Positions 1 through 5,706 of a stretch of DNA of 5,706 bases are shown here, in pieces. The position numbers and the translations under genes were made by a program. Each line of letters starts with the position of its first letter. Positions within the stretch are counted from its first letter, which is position 1. The stretch spans positions 1 to 5,706 of the forward strand of contig CAJXLR010000130.1 in the NCBI GenBank assembly GCA_913056425.1. Reading direction: 5' to 3'. The notes below the pieces were generated by a model. It saw only the letters and a list, made by a program, of their open reading frames with translations. It had not been told where the DNA came from and did no database searches. The DNA is from an uncultured Bacteroidota bacterium (lineage in GTDB: Bacteria > Bacteroidota > Bacteroidia > NS11-12g > UBA9320).

Positions 1-84
1 TGTGAGTGTCGCTGTATGCTGAGTGAGTGGTAGGTTGTGTCCGTTCACTCAGTATCCAACCCCAAACCCCCAACATATGCATAG
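1..84. other. Non-coding flank upstream of the broken patatin-like gene
   Basis: No convincing protein can be read here. The frame that continues into the downstream patatin-like fragment is stopped by TAG at 31-33 and again at 82-84. The stretch has a G/T-rich first half (GAGTG-type words), then a C/A-rich run around 59-74. The composition looks intergenic, so the boundary between intergenic DNA and remnant coding sequence lies near 82-110. Confidence 0.55.
19..52 (+). repeat. Inverted repeat able to form a 12-bp hairpin
   Basis: Positions 19-30 (CTGAGTGAGTGG) can pair with 41-52 (CCGTTCACTCAG), leaving a 10-nt loop. Ten pairs are Watson-Crick and two are G-U on the plus-strand RNA. On the opposite strand those two become A-C mismatches, so the fold favours plus-strand RNA. 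No T-run follows it, so it is not a standard intrinsic terminator. It could be the end of an upstream transcript or a degenerate intergenic repeat; the role is unknown. Confidence 0.45.
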
Positions 85-615
85 TCAGAGAAAGAGCATG
101 GCCAGATACAAACCAGCACTGCCATTGGGTTGTCGGCACGTTTCCCATTCATCACTCCACCTGCTATGATTAAAGATAGAAAAGGTAACACTTACGGTAA
201 TTTAGTGGATGGTGGATACTACGAGAATCTAGGTATGCAGAGTATGCTTGACCTATACACCATTTTAAAGAAACTATCCCAAAAGCATGGATATCGGATA
301 CAGTTTCGCTTCATAGCCATTCGTAACACTAAATCTCAGGTGGATGACAAACCCTTAAAAGGTATGGTTGAAACGCTTGCTCCCGCTCAAACCTATACAA
401 ACATCTGGAACAACAACAGTAATGAAGTGTTGAGTAACGGAAAACTTTTGATTGAGCAAAACAACGACGAGATTTATGTCTTACGATTAGAGCGGGAAGA
501 CAAGGAAAACATTCCACTGGGCTGGTATTTGAGCGATGATGCACGTAACAAGCTTAATGGTCAGTTGAACAGCCTCTCAAAGCTGACGATAGACCGTATT
601 CTTAAAAATCCGTAA
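85..615 (+). pseudogene. Patatin-like phospholipase, C-terminal remnant lacking the catalytic serine half
   Basis: Patatin-like enzymes are lipid acyl hydrolases that use a Ser-Asp dyad: the Ser in an N-terminal GxSxG and the Asp in a later DGG/DGA motif. Here only the later part is visible: a segment reading TAIGLSARFPFITPP at about 118-162, then NLVDGGYYENLG, whose Asp codon at 208-210 is the predicted catalytic Asp, followed by helical sequence to the TAA at 613-615. The reading frame is open only from 85, just after TAG at 82-84, and no GxSxG precedes it. Family-like sequence begins before the first possible start (TTG at 130), and no ATG lies upstream of the conserved SARFP, so 130 is not a natural start. 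About 175 codons remain, well short of a full enzyme. I infer a 5'-deleted or rearranged gene that cannot be catalytic. A misassembled junction is the main alternative. Family call fairly sure; exact subfamily unknown. Confidence 0.72.
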
Positions 616-626
616 ATCGGTTTTTT
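604..626 (+). terminator. Weak terminator-like hairpin with T-run
   Basis: CCG at 610-612 can pair with CGG at 618-620 around a five-base loop that contains the stop codon of the patatin-like remnant. An A-run (604-608) pairs with the following T-run (621-626) across one T-T mismatch or bulge. The core has only three G-C pairs, so this would be a weak intrinsic terminator. Its place, directly at the end of one gene and before a promoter-like stretch, supports the reading. Confidence 0.35.
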
Positions 627-651
627 GTTTCTCTTTAAAAATTAAACTTTG
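621..651 (+). promoter_or_regulatory. Possible Bacteroidota-type promoter for the five-gene operon
   Basis: TTTTTTG at 621-627 resembles the -33 TTTG/TTG element, and TAAACTTTG at 643-651 resembles the -7 TAnnTTTG element of Bacteroidota sigma factors. The inner spacing is one base too long and the gap between the elements (15 nt) is short, so the match is imperfect. A start site from this element would fall close to the ATG at 657, implying a nearly leaderless message. No Shine-Dalgarno sequence is seen before that ATG (TTGCCTCCATG). Confidence 0.3.
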
Positions 652-656
652 CCTCC

Positions 657-1430
657 ATGCACGCACAAGGAGTTATAACATTTCTGGGTACCGGAACCTC
701 GCAAGGTGTACCAATAATTGGTTGTACCTGTGACGTGTGTCAATCCTCCAATCTGCGTGATAAGCGTTTAAGGTCAAGTATTCACATTCAAACTGATCGA
801 ACCAGTGTTGTAATTGACTCTGGTCCTGATTTCAGACAACAGATGCTTCGTGAGCAAATCAATCGACTAGATGCGATAGTTTTCACACATGGCCATAAAG
901 ACCATACAGCTGGTTTTGACGATATCAGAGCGTTTAACTACATCCAGAAAAAAGACATGGAGGTGTATTGTGATGAGCGAGTTGACAGTGTTCTGCGCAA
1001 GGATTACGACTACGTATTCGCGGCTCAGAAATACCCCGGTGTACCGCAAGCAAATCTAAATATCATCGAAAACGAATCTTTCCGCGTGAACGATTTGCTC
1101 TTTGAGCCAATTGAAACCCTTCACTACAAATTGCCCGTGTTTGGCTTTCGTATCGGTGATTTCACGTACATCACAGATGCGAACTACATATCTGAGGCTG
1201 AGAAAGAAAAGATCAAAGGCTCTAAAACGCTGGTGCTAAACGCTTTAAGAAAAGAAAAACACATCTCCCACTTCACACTGGAAGAAGCCATAGAACTTGC
1301 ACAAGAAATTGGTGCGGACAAAACATATTTCACACACATCAGTCACCAACTGGGATTACACGAGCGCGTAAGTAAGGATTTACCCGATGGTATTGAGTTG
1401 GCTTATGATGGATTAAAAATAAGCTTGTAG
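657..1430 (+). CDS. PhnP-like metallo-beta-lactamase-fold phosphodiesterase
   Basis: Predicted cytoplasmic metal-dependent hydrolase of the MBL fold, closest in motif layout to PhnP, which opens phosphoribosyl 1,2-cyclic phosphate. Seen: a GTGTSQG start (11-17); a structural zinc triad Cys23/Cys25/Cys28; the metal motif THGHKDH with His78, His80, Asp82 and His83; His156; Asp174 in TDANY; and His205, His227 and His230. Spacings match those I recall for E. coli PhnP (last zinc Cys to first motif His pattern, and the His-x2-His pair near the C-terminus), so His230 is probably the fourth zinc ligand. All key residues are present, and 257 aa is normal. No phn (C-P lyase) genes are near, so the true substrate may be another cyclic or simple phosphodiester, and I withhold the symbol. 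The ATG at 657 is the only good start before the conserved strand. First gene of the operon; its TAG stop overlaps the next start by one base. Confidence 0.88.
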   Translation: MHAQGVITFLGTGTSQGVPIIGCTCDVCQSSNLRDKRLRSSIHIQTDRTSVVIDSGPDFRQQMLREQINRLDAIVFTHGHKDHTAGFDDIRAFNYIQKKDMEVYCDERVDSVLRKDYDYVFAAQKYPGVPQANLNIIENESFRVNDLLFEPIETLHYKLPVFGFRIGDFTYITDANYISEAEKEKIKGSKTLVLNALRKEKHISHFTLEEAIELAQEIGADKTYFTHISHQLGLHERVSKDLPDGIELAYDGLKISL

Positions 1431-1876
1431 TGTCTAAATCAGAACGATATGAAACCCTTCTAAAGCAGTTTGAAGCTTTAACATCGGACGAGGACAGTAT
1501 TCAAGCAAATATGTCCAACATGATAGCCCTGGTGCACCGTGAGTTTGGCTTCTGGTGGACCGGTTTCTACTTCGTAGAGGCAAATGAATTGGTCTTAGGC
1601 CCATTTCAAGGCCCGGTGGCATGTACACGTATTGAGAAAGGCAAAGGAGTTTGTGGAACCGCGTGGCACCAAGACAAAACTCAGATTGTAGCAGATGTAC
1701 ATAAGTTCCCAGGACATATAGCTTGCAGCGCGGAATCGAATTCTGAAATAGTTATACCGATCAAGCACAACGGAAATATCATTGGAGTTTTGGATGTGGA
1801 CAGCACTGAATTTAACTGCTTTGATGAAATTGATGAACGGTATCTTCAAAAAATGCTATCATTGATCTGGAAATGA
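1430..1876 (+). CDS. msrC: Free methionine-(R)-sulfoxide reductase (GAF domain, fRMsr/MsrC type)
   Basis: Reduces free L-methionine-(R)-sulfoxide to methionine in the cytoplasm, using thiols regenerated by thioredoxin. The whole 148-aa protein is one GAF domain of the fRMsr class. Seen: the WWTGFYFV strand (42-49), ELVLGPFQG (53-61), then the three redox cysteines: Cys65 (ACTRI), Cys75 (GVCGTA) and Cys99 (GHIAC). Their spacing of 10 and 24 residues equals that of the E. coli enzyme (Cys84/94/118). SNSEIVIP and the GVLDVDS motif near the end are also typical. Start: GTG at 1430, sharing one base with the upstream TAG stop. No ATG occurs in frame until codon 28, which would cut into the fold, so GTG is strongly preferred. 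The rare start and the overlap suggest translation by re-initiation after the MBL gene. Its 3' end overlaps the transporter start (ATGA). Function confident from the cysteine pattern. Confidence 0.93.
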   Translation: MSKSERYETLLKQFEALTSDEDSIQANMSNMIALVHREFGFWWTGFYFVEANELVLGPFQGPVACTRIEKGKGVCGTAWHQDKTQIVADVHKFPGHIACSAESNSEIVIPIKHNGNIIGVLDVDSTEFNCFDEIDERYLQKMLSLIWK

Positions 1877-3207
1877 ACTGGGTAGATGGTTATATGAAGT
1901 GGGTACGAAAGGTTTTGCCTTCTCCATTTGTAATTGCAGTTCTCCTCACCGTCCTCACGGCTGTTCTTGCGGGTACGCTCACCGATTCGGGTGACAACAC
2001 GATTGTTCGCCATGTTACCGACAGTTGGTCGAAAGGTATATGGGAGCTGCTAGCCTTTACCATGCAAATGATGTTGATGCTTGTTCTTGGTCACACGATT
2101 GCACTTAGCAAACAAGTTGGCCGGGTAATTAAGTTGATAACCGGTTTATGCACGTCGAACGTGACGGCAGCGTTTTGGGTGACTTTCTGCGCGCTTCTCG
2201 CAGGATACTTCAACTGGGGCTTGGGGTTAATATTTGGTGCAATATTGGCGAATAAGGTTGGTCTACACGCCAAAGAAAAAGGTATTGAGCTCAACTATCC
2301 GCTCATCGCGGCGTGTGGTTATACTGCATTGATGGTTTGGCATGGTGGCTTATCGGGTTCCGCGCCACTCACCGTTAACACATCAGATCACAGCTTAGTG
2401 CAACAAATGGGTGTATTGAGCCCGGACCAAACCATCTTTGGACTGGCAAATATTGTCGCAATTGTCGCAAGCCTTGTTTTGTTTCCTTTATTCGCGATTT
2501 GGCTTGCTAAACGTCCCTTTCGCAAGACCTATCCCGCTAATGTGCATCACAAGCACCACAGCAAGGATCACGACGCCAAAGGAGCAGAAAAGCTGGACGA
2601 CAGTAGACTTATCGGTTTTGTATTTGGTGCAATTTTCATTGTGATTGCAGTAAGTGAGCTCTTACGTCAAACGAGTTGGTGGAACTATTTTAATCTCAAT
2701 ACCATCAATTTCATCTTGTTTGGAATTGCTTTAGTCTCGCATCAATCCGTAAGACGATTCATTCAAGCCACGGAGACCGCAATCCAAGGAAGCACGGGCA
2801 TTATGATTCAGTTTCCGTTGTATGCCGGAATTATGGGTATTATGAAATACAGTGGTCTACTCGAGGTCTTTGCCCACTTTTTTATCCAAATGAGTAACCA
2901 CGATACATTCCCATTTTTTGCTTTCATAAGCAGTGCGGTTGTGAATATACTTGTTCCGAGTGGCGGCGGTCAGTGGCAAGTACAAGGACCCATTTTAATT
3001 GAAGCAGCTCAAACGCTTAATGTGTCATCGGCAAAAACCGTGATGGCCCTGGCTTATGGCGACCAAATAACCAACATGTTGCAACCGTTCTGGGCACTGC
3101 CGTTACTGGGAATTACGGGTCTTAAAGCAAAAGATATTCTACCCTATTCGTTGCTCTTCATGATAGCAGGTACAATCCTGTTTATTAGCATTTTATACCT
3201 CTTTTAA
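1873..3207 (+). CDS. atoE: Short-chain fatty acid transporter, AtoE family
   Basis: Inner-membrane carrier of the SCFA_trans family (Pfam PF02667 type), expected to import short-chain fatty acids such as butyrate or acetoacetate. The 444 aa match the family length and hold about ten or eleven hydrophobic segments (roughly 15-37, 55-80, 97-126, 141-160, 187-213, 245-263, 275-292, 305-338, 345-362, 395-415, 423-443). Family hallmarks seen: YFNWGLGLIFGA (112-123), WHGGLSGSAPL (156-166), VPSGGGQWQVQGP (361-373) and YGDQITNMLQPFWALPLLG (395-413). A His-rich hydrophilic loop, HHKHHSKDHD (225-234), lies between the fifth and sixth segments. The start ATG lies in the ATGA overlap with the preceding reductase, indicating translational coupling. 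No atoA, atoD or atoB genes are in the window, so substrate and metabolic role are inferred from the family only, and the symbol marks family membership rather than proven acetoacetate metabolism. Confidence 0.88.
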   Translation: MNWVDGYMKWVRKVLPSPFVIAVLLTVLTAVLAGTLTDSGDNTIVRHVTDSWSKGIWELLAFTMQMMLMLVLGHTIALSKQVGRVIKLITGLCTSNVTAAFWVTFCALLAGYFNWGLGLIFGAILANKVGLHAKEKGIELNYPLIAACGYTALMVWHGGLSGSAPLTVNTSDHSLVQQMGVLSPDQTIFGLANIVAIVASLVLFPLFAIWLAKRPFRKTYPANVHHKHHSKDHDAKGAEKLDDSRLIGFVFGAIFIVIAVSELLRQTSWWNYFNLNTINFILFGIALVSHQSVRRFIQATETAIQGSTGIMIQFPLYAGIMGIMKYSGLLEVFAHFFIQMSNHDTFPFFAFISSAVVNILVPSGGGQWQVQGPILIEAAQTLNVSSAKTVMALAYGDQITNMLQPFWALPLLGITGLKAKDILPYSLLFMIAGTILFISILYLF

Positions 3208-4718
3208 TGAAGTGGTTTAATAGTCAATACTGGATATTTCTACCGCTAATCATTGTAGTCCTACTCAAGGCCTTGGTACATTCCAAGTTTACCATGATTT
3301 ATACAGACGATGATCAAGTAATTAACTGGTTGTCTGCCGTAGACAAGTCCGAAGGTCGTTTTCACAGCATCTATTTCTATGGCCAACAGTACAACATGTC
3401 ACTAGAGTCTTTAATTGGTGCTCTGTTGCTGAAACTTGGTTTATCTGTTGAAATTGCTATGCCTGTGGCTGGAAGCATTCTGTCAATCATCCCATTTTTA
3501 GTTGTTTTCACATTATTCTTTCGAAAAGAGGATACAACTGTAATCTGGATTGGAGCTGCTATGCTCTGCTTGCTACCTAACGAATATCACATGATCAGCT
3601 CTATGGTACGTGGGTTTTTCGGAGCTATTGGATTAGCCAGTATCGGACTTTCGTTACTCACCTTAAAACCGGAACGATGGAAGCTTATCGGATTGATATT
3701 GTGTGTATTAAGCTACTATGCTAACCCAAATTCCATCTTGCTTACACTTCCGGTTCTTGCATACTACGTAATCACTGCGTCAGAACTTTTTGAAAAGCTC
3801 AAGAACCCTTTGACACTCACCAAATGGGCATTTGCATTGTTCGGGTCGATTTTTTTGTTTCAACCGCCAAATGCCAATTCAATCCAATTTGTTCATAAGC
3901 TCTGGGCGATGAATTGGGAAATTGAATTTCTACTTGATAATGTACGCCACATTGGAGAGCGATGGCAGTTCATTACCCCAATCTGGAATAATGGGGTTTT
4001 GTTTATGGTAATTCTAGGTGCGTGTATTCTTGCGTCCATTCGACACAACCGGTTACTCGGCTACCTTTCACTGAGTATGTTCATATTCGTGATCGTGAGT
4101 TTAGGACTCGAGAAAACTACTGATGGCACAGCGAACGTGTTTTTCCCTTACGAACGGATGTATCTAGCTCTTCCGCTGGTTATAAGCCTTTTACCTCGTG
4201 TTCAAGGTATTGTGTTAAAACCGGCTTACAAGTTTTTGCTAATAGTCGTTGCCCTAATTGGCCTTGGACAAAACGTGAGTTCCATCGAGCAGGATGTGCG
4301 AACACAAGTTCAAGAAAACTCAGGGAAGGTTGGTGTAAAAACGATTTCCGAACTATGTGTTCAATGCGAAGAGATCAATGCTCTTGTGGATGAATTCAAC
4401 GCCGATGTAGCAGTATTTCATTCGAAGTCAGATATGTTCAATTATGGATGTAAGGCGTTAATTCCCTCACTTCAGACCATACATCCGGCATATGAGCGAC
4501 GATACTGGACATTCAAAGAATTGGGATTCGCTGTAAATGATAGAGTACTTTTCTTCGATTGGTCGCTATCGTTTGAAAACAGTCTAAAATACTACACCGG
4601 CGCATTGAGTCATTTGAAAAATGTACCGTATCCGGTTTATTTGCTTGAAGAAAATAACATGCGCCTGGTGGATTTATATGTGATTAATAAGCTTCCACTA
4701 AGGCCTTACGAAGAATAA
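3207..4718 (+). CDS. Multi-pass membrane protein, GT-C-like glycosyltransferase fold (putative)
   Basis: A 503-aa integral membrane protein I cannot assign to a named enzyme. A first membrane helix (about 8-26) is followed by a short external loop with an acidic triplet, Asp34-Asp35-Asp36 (YTDDDQ), and then FYGQQYNMSLESLIGALLLKLG (57-78; quoted in part as FYGQ and SLES). An acidic residue in the first outer loop plus an FYGQ-x-Y-x2-SLE-type motif is characteristic of GT-C / PMT-like transferases that use polyprenyl-phosphate sugars on the outer face of the inner membrane. About nine or ten more hydrophobic segments run to about 358. The rest (360-503) is soluble and probably periplasmic, with Cys384-x2-Cys387 and Cys415. 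TAA of atoE and ATG share one base (TAATG), so coupling is likely. Acceptor and sugar are unknown; a non-enzymatic membrane protein is possible. Fold call moderately sure. Confidence 0.62.
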   Translation: MKWFNSQYWIFLPLIIVVLLKALVHSKFTMIYTDDDQVINWLSAVDKSEGRFHSIYFYGQQYNMSLESLIGALLLKLGLSVEIAMPVAGSILSIIPFLVVFTLFFRKEDTTVIWIGAAMLCLLPNEYHMISSMVRGFFGAIGLASIGLSLLTLKPERWKLIGLILCVLSYYANPNSILLTLPVLAYYVITASELFEKLKNPLTLTKWAFALFGSIFLFQPPNANSIQFVHKLWAMNWEIEFLLDNVRHIGERWQFITPIWNNGVLFMVILGACILASIRHNRLLGYLSLSMFIFVIVSLGLEKTTDGTANVFFPYERMYLALPLVISLLPRVQGIVLKPAYKFLLIVVALIGLGQNVSSIEQDVRTQVQENSGKVGVKTISELCVQCEEINALVDEFNADVAVFHSKSDMFNYGCKALIPSLQTIHPAYERRYWTFKELGFAVNDRVLFFDWSLSFENSLKYYTGALSHLKNVPYPVYLLEENNMRLVDLYVINKLPLRPYEE

Positions 4719-4720
4719 AG

Positions 4721-5302
4721 ATGTTAGGACTCAAATTGGCTACCGACCCTCGCTGGGTAAACATTGCGGAAAAGACCATTGAAGAAATACTCGTCGATCA
4801 CGCCTTCTGTGAGCAAAAAGCTGCAACTACAGGTATTTCGCTTATCGTTCGATTTTCCAATTATACAGAAATCGTGGAGAAGGTAAGTCCCATTGTTGCA
4901 GAGGAATGGGGACACTTCCGCAAAGTTCTCAAGGAGCTCAACAAGCGTGGCTATAACCTCGGAAAACCGCGTAAAGACGAATATGTATTAGAGCTCCAAA
5001 AGGGCTTAAAAAAGGGAGGTAGCATTGAGCATCAATTGATTGAAGCGTTGCTTTTATGTGCTATGATTGAAGCTCGGAGCTGTGAACGATTCAGGTTGCT
5101 GTCGCTCCATGTGAGCGATGAAAAACTGAAAGACTTCTACCATGAGTTTATGGTTTCAGAAGCAGGGCACTATCGTTTATTCATCGACCTCGCTAAAAAC
5201 TACGCAGATGAGGAATACGTTAAGCAACGTTGGCAAGAATTCTTGGCATACGAAGCTGATTTAATGGGCCGCATGGAATATCGTGGGGATCGAGTGCATT
5301 GA
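4721..5302 (+). CDS. miaE: tRNA-(ms2io6A)-hydroxylase MiaE
   Basis: Non-heme diiron monooxygenase that hydroxylates the isopentenyl side chain of ms2i6A at position 37 of tRNAs reading UNN codons, giving ms2io6A. The 193 aa fit the family. A ferritin-like four-helix diiron pattern is visible: Glu31 in DHAFCEQKAA, the pair Glu62/His65 in AEEWGHF, Glu117 or Glu122 in IEARSCERF, and Glu147/His150 in SEAGHYRLF. The segments VEKVSPIVAEEWGHF and LKELNKRGYNLG are strongly MiaE-like. The ATG at 4721 follows the upstream TAA after two bases, with A-rich AATAAAG and no clear Shine-Dalgarno sequence; the family's N-terminal LGLKLATDPRW begins right after it. Last gene of the operon. The enzyme depends on O2 and on MiaA and MiaB made elsewhere in the genome, so it implies an organism that at least sometimes lives aerobically. 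Confidence 0.93.
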   Translation: MLGLKLATDPRWVNIAEKTIEEILVDHAFCEQKAATTGISLIVRFSNYTEIVEKVSPIVAEEWGHFRKVLKELNKRGYNLGKPRKDEYVLELQKGLKKGGSIEHQLIEALLLCAMIEARSCERFRLLSLHVSDEKLKDFYHEFMVSEAGHYRLFIDLAKNYADEEYVKQRWQEFLAYEADLMGRMEYRGDRVH

Positions 5303-5393
5303 TAAATTGGTTAATGATTGAATGACTGGGTGACTGAATGAGACTCTACCTATCCCCTTGCCTTCTGCAATAAAGGTTAGACTCAAGCCCTGG
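5303..5393. other. Convergent intergenic gap without a clear terminator
   Basis: The gap between the plus-strand miaE stop and the minus-strand stop of the ABM-like gene. It carries the 8-bp degenerate repeat described separately, a direct repeat AGACTC at 5341-5346 and 5379-5384, and only weak inverted repeats (for example TTGC and GCAA around 5359-5370). I see no GC-rich stem followed by a T-run for either gene. Confidence 0.5.
5315..5346 (+). repeat. Degenerate 8-bp tandem repeat (TGAyTGAA-like)
   Basis: Four consecutive octamers read TGATTGAA, TGACTGGG, TGACTGAA and TGAGACTC. The first three differ from TGACTGAA by no more than two bases; the fourth keeps only TGA plus partial similarity. 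A finer 4-bp TGAn rhythm underlies it. It sits immediately after miaE, and a related GAGTGAGTG-rich stretch occurs at 3-30, so this may be a dispersed intergenic repeat type of this genome. Confidence 0.5.
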
Positions 5394-5690
5394 CTAAAAC
5401 TCCTTCAATAACTTCATCTTCTTACCTGAAATAGTTTCCGGTTTGTAGCAACCATACCATTCTGCTGCACTTGGTATGTTCATCATTTGCTTCTCTGCGT
5501 TTTTTGCTGAAGCCTCATCCTTCCAGTACACGATGTCGTAGAACACTCCATTGCCAGACTCGTGAATCTCCCATTTGATAAATCCGGGTAGCTTTTTCAT
5601 CCATTCATCAATGATTCTTTGTGCGATGTCCAAAAGCTGTTCTTTGGTTTTGCCATCAGCTAACTCCTAGGAAATGAGGTCTTTATACAT
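5394..5690 (-). pseudogene. ABM-like small dimeric alpha/beta-barrel protein interrupted by an in-frame TAG
   Basis: From ATG at 5690-5688 the minus-strand frame runs 98 codons to the TAG stop at 5396-5394, but codon 8 (5669-5667) is also TAG. Before it stands MYKDLIS, after it ELADGKTKEQLLDIAQ; together these read as the first strand and first helix of an antibiotic-biosynthesis-monooxygenase-like domain. It continues with LPGFIKWEIHESG (34-46), FYDIVYWKDEASA (50-62) and a short C-terminal strand. The joined length of about 98 residues suits the family. The only start after the TAG is TTG at 5633-5631 (79 codons), which would remove strand 1 and half of helix 1. I therefore read a full gene with a nonsense codon, not a shorter real gene. 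Natural readthrough or a sequencing error at that base remain possible. Such proteins are varied; no substrate can be named. Confidence 0.68.
5667..5669 (-). other. In-frame amber codon inside the ABM-like gene
   Basis: TAG at codon 8, lying across the right half of the palindrome TCCTAGGA (5665-5672). The gene's own terminal stop is also TAG, as is that of the MBL-fold gene (1428-1430), so TAG is an ordinary stop in this genome and wholesale recoding is unlikely. Confidence 0.75.
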
Positions 5691-5706
5691 GGTTTTTTAC
5701 GTTGAC

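Noticed and set aside
1..130. Minus-strand frame open across 1-130 to the window edge
   Set aside because: About 42 codons without a stop, but with odd composition (Trp- and Thr-rich), no recognisable motif, and overlap with the patatin-like remnant; chance openness is likely.
1595..1849. Minus-strand frame opposite the methionine sulfoxide reductase gene
   Set aside because: Antisense to a gene with clear catalytic cysteines, and no protein-like motif of its own.
2438..2644. Plus-strand frame inside the SCFA transporter gene
   Set aside because: Lies wholly within the atoE-type gene in another frame and has no independent domain; a shadow.
5386..5395. Palindrome AGCCCTGGCT near the end of the minus-strand gene as a terminator stem
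   Set aside because: It would leave a two-base loop and is not followed by a T-run on either strand.
5394..5690. Genome-wide recoding of TAG as a sense codon (for example pyrrolysine)
   Set aside because: TAG ends the MBL-fold gene and the ABM-like gene itself, so it works as a normal stop here; a codon-8 position in a small ABM-like protein also does not fit known pyrrolysine enzymes.
1..5706. CRISPR array, insertion sequence, tRNA or rRNA gene, defence operon
   Set aside because: No regularly spaced repeats, transposase motifs, terminal inverted repeats, tRNA-like cloverleaf or known defence domains are visible.

Overview
The window reads as a stretch of a Bacteroidota chromosome, probably a Flavobacteriia-like lineage. 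This is inferred from moderate-to-low GC, starts with almost no Shine-Dalgarno sequence, an A/T-rich TTTG-type promoter-like element, and the style of the proteins. No taxonomic marker gene is present, so the assignment is tentative.

Layout. Positions 1-84 are non-coding and hold a GTGAGT-rich stretch that can fold into a hairpin. Positions 85-615 (+) are the C-terminal part of a patatin-like phospholipase whose catalytic-serine half is missing, so it is a gene remnant. After a short gap with a weak terminator-like hairpin and a possible promoter, positions 657-5302 (+) carry five genes packed like one operon, with junctions of 1-nt overlap, 4-nt overlap, 1-nt overlap and a 2-nt gap. They encode a PhnP-like metallo-beta-lactamase-fold phosphodiesterase, a GAF-fold free methionine-(R)-sulfoxide reductase, an AtoE-type short-chain fatty acid transporter, a GT-C-like multi-pass membrane protein, and the tRNA hydroxylase MiaE. 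A 91-bp convergent gap holds a degenerate 8-bp tandem repeat. On the minus strand, 5690-5394 is a small antibiotic-biosynthesis-monooxygenase-like (dimeric alpha/beta barrel) gene with an in-frame TAG at codon 8.

Function. The five operon genes do not form an obvious pathway. They look like housekeeping or repair functions (phosphodiester hydrolysis, methionine sulfoxide repair, carboxylate uptake, envelope glycosylation, tRNA modification) that share a transcript and are probably translationally coupled. The most unusual points are the two damaged genes flanking an intact operon, above all the amber-interrupted one, whose frame is coherent on both sides of the stop. I see no defence system, CRISPR array, mobile element, tRNA or rRNA. 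I do not find strong evidence for a new biological system here.
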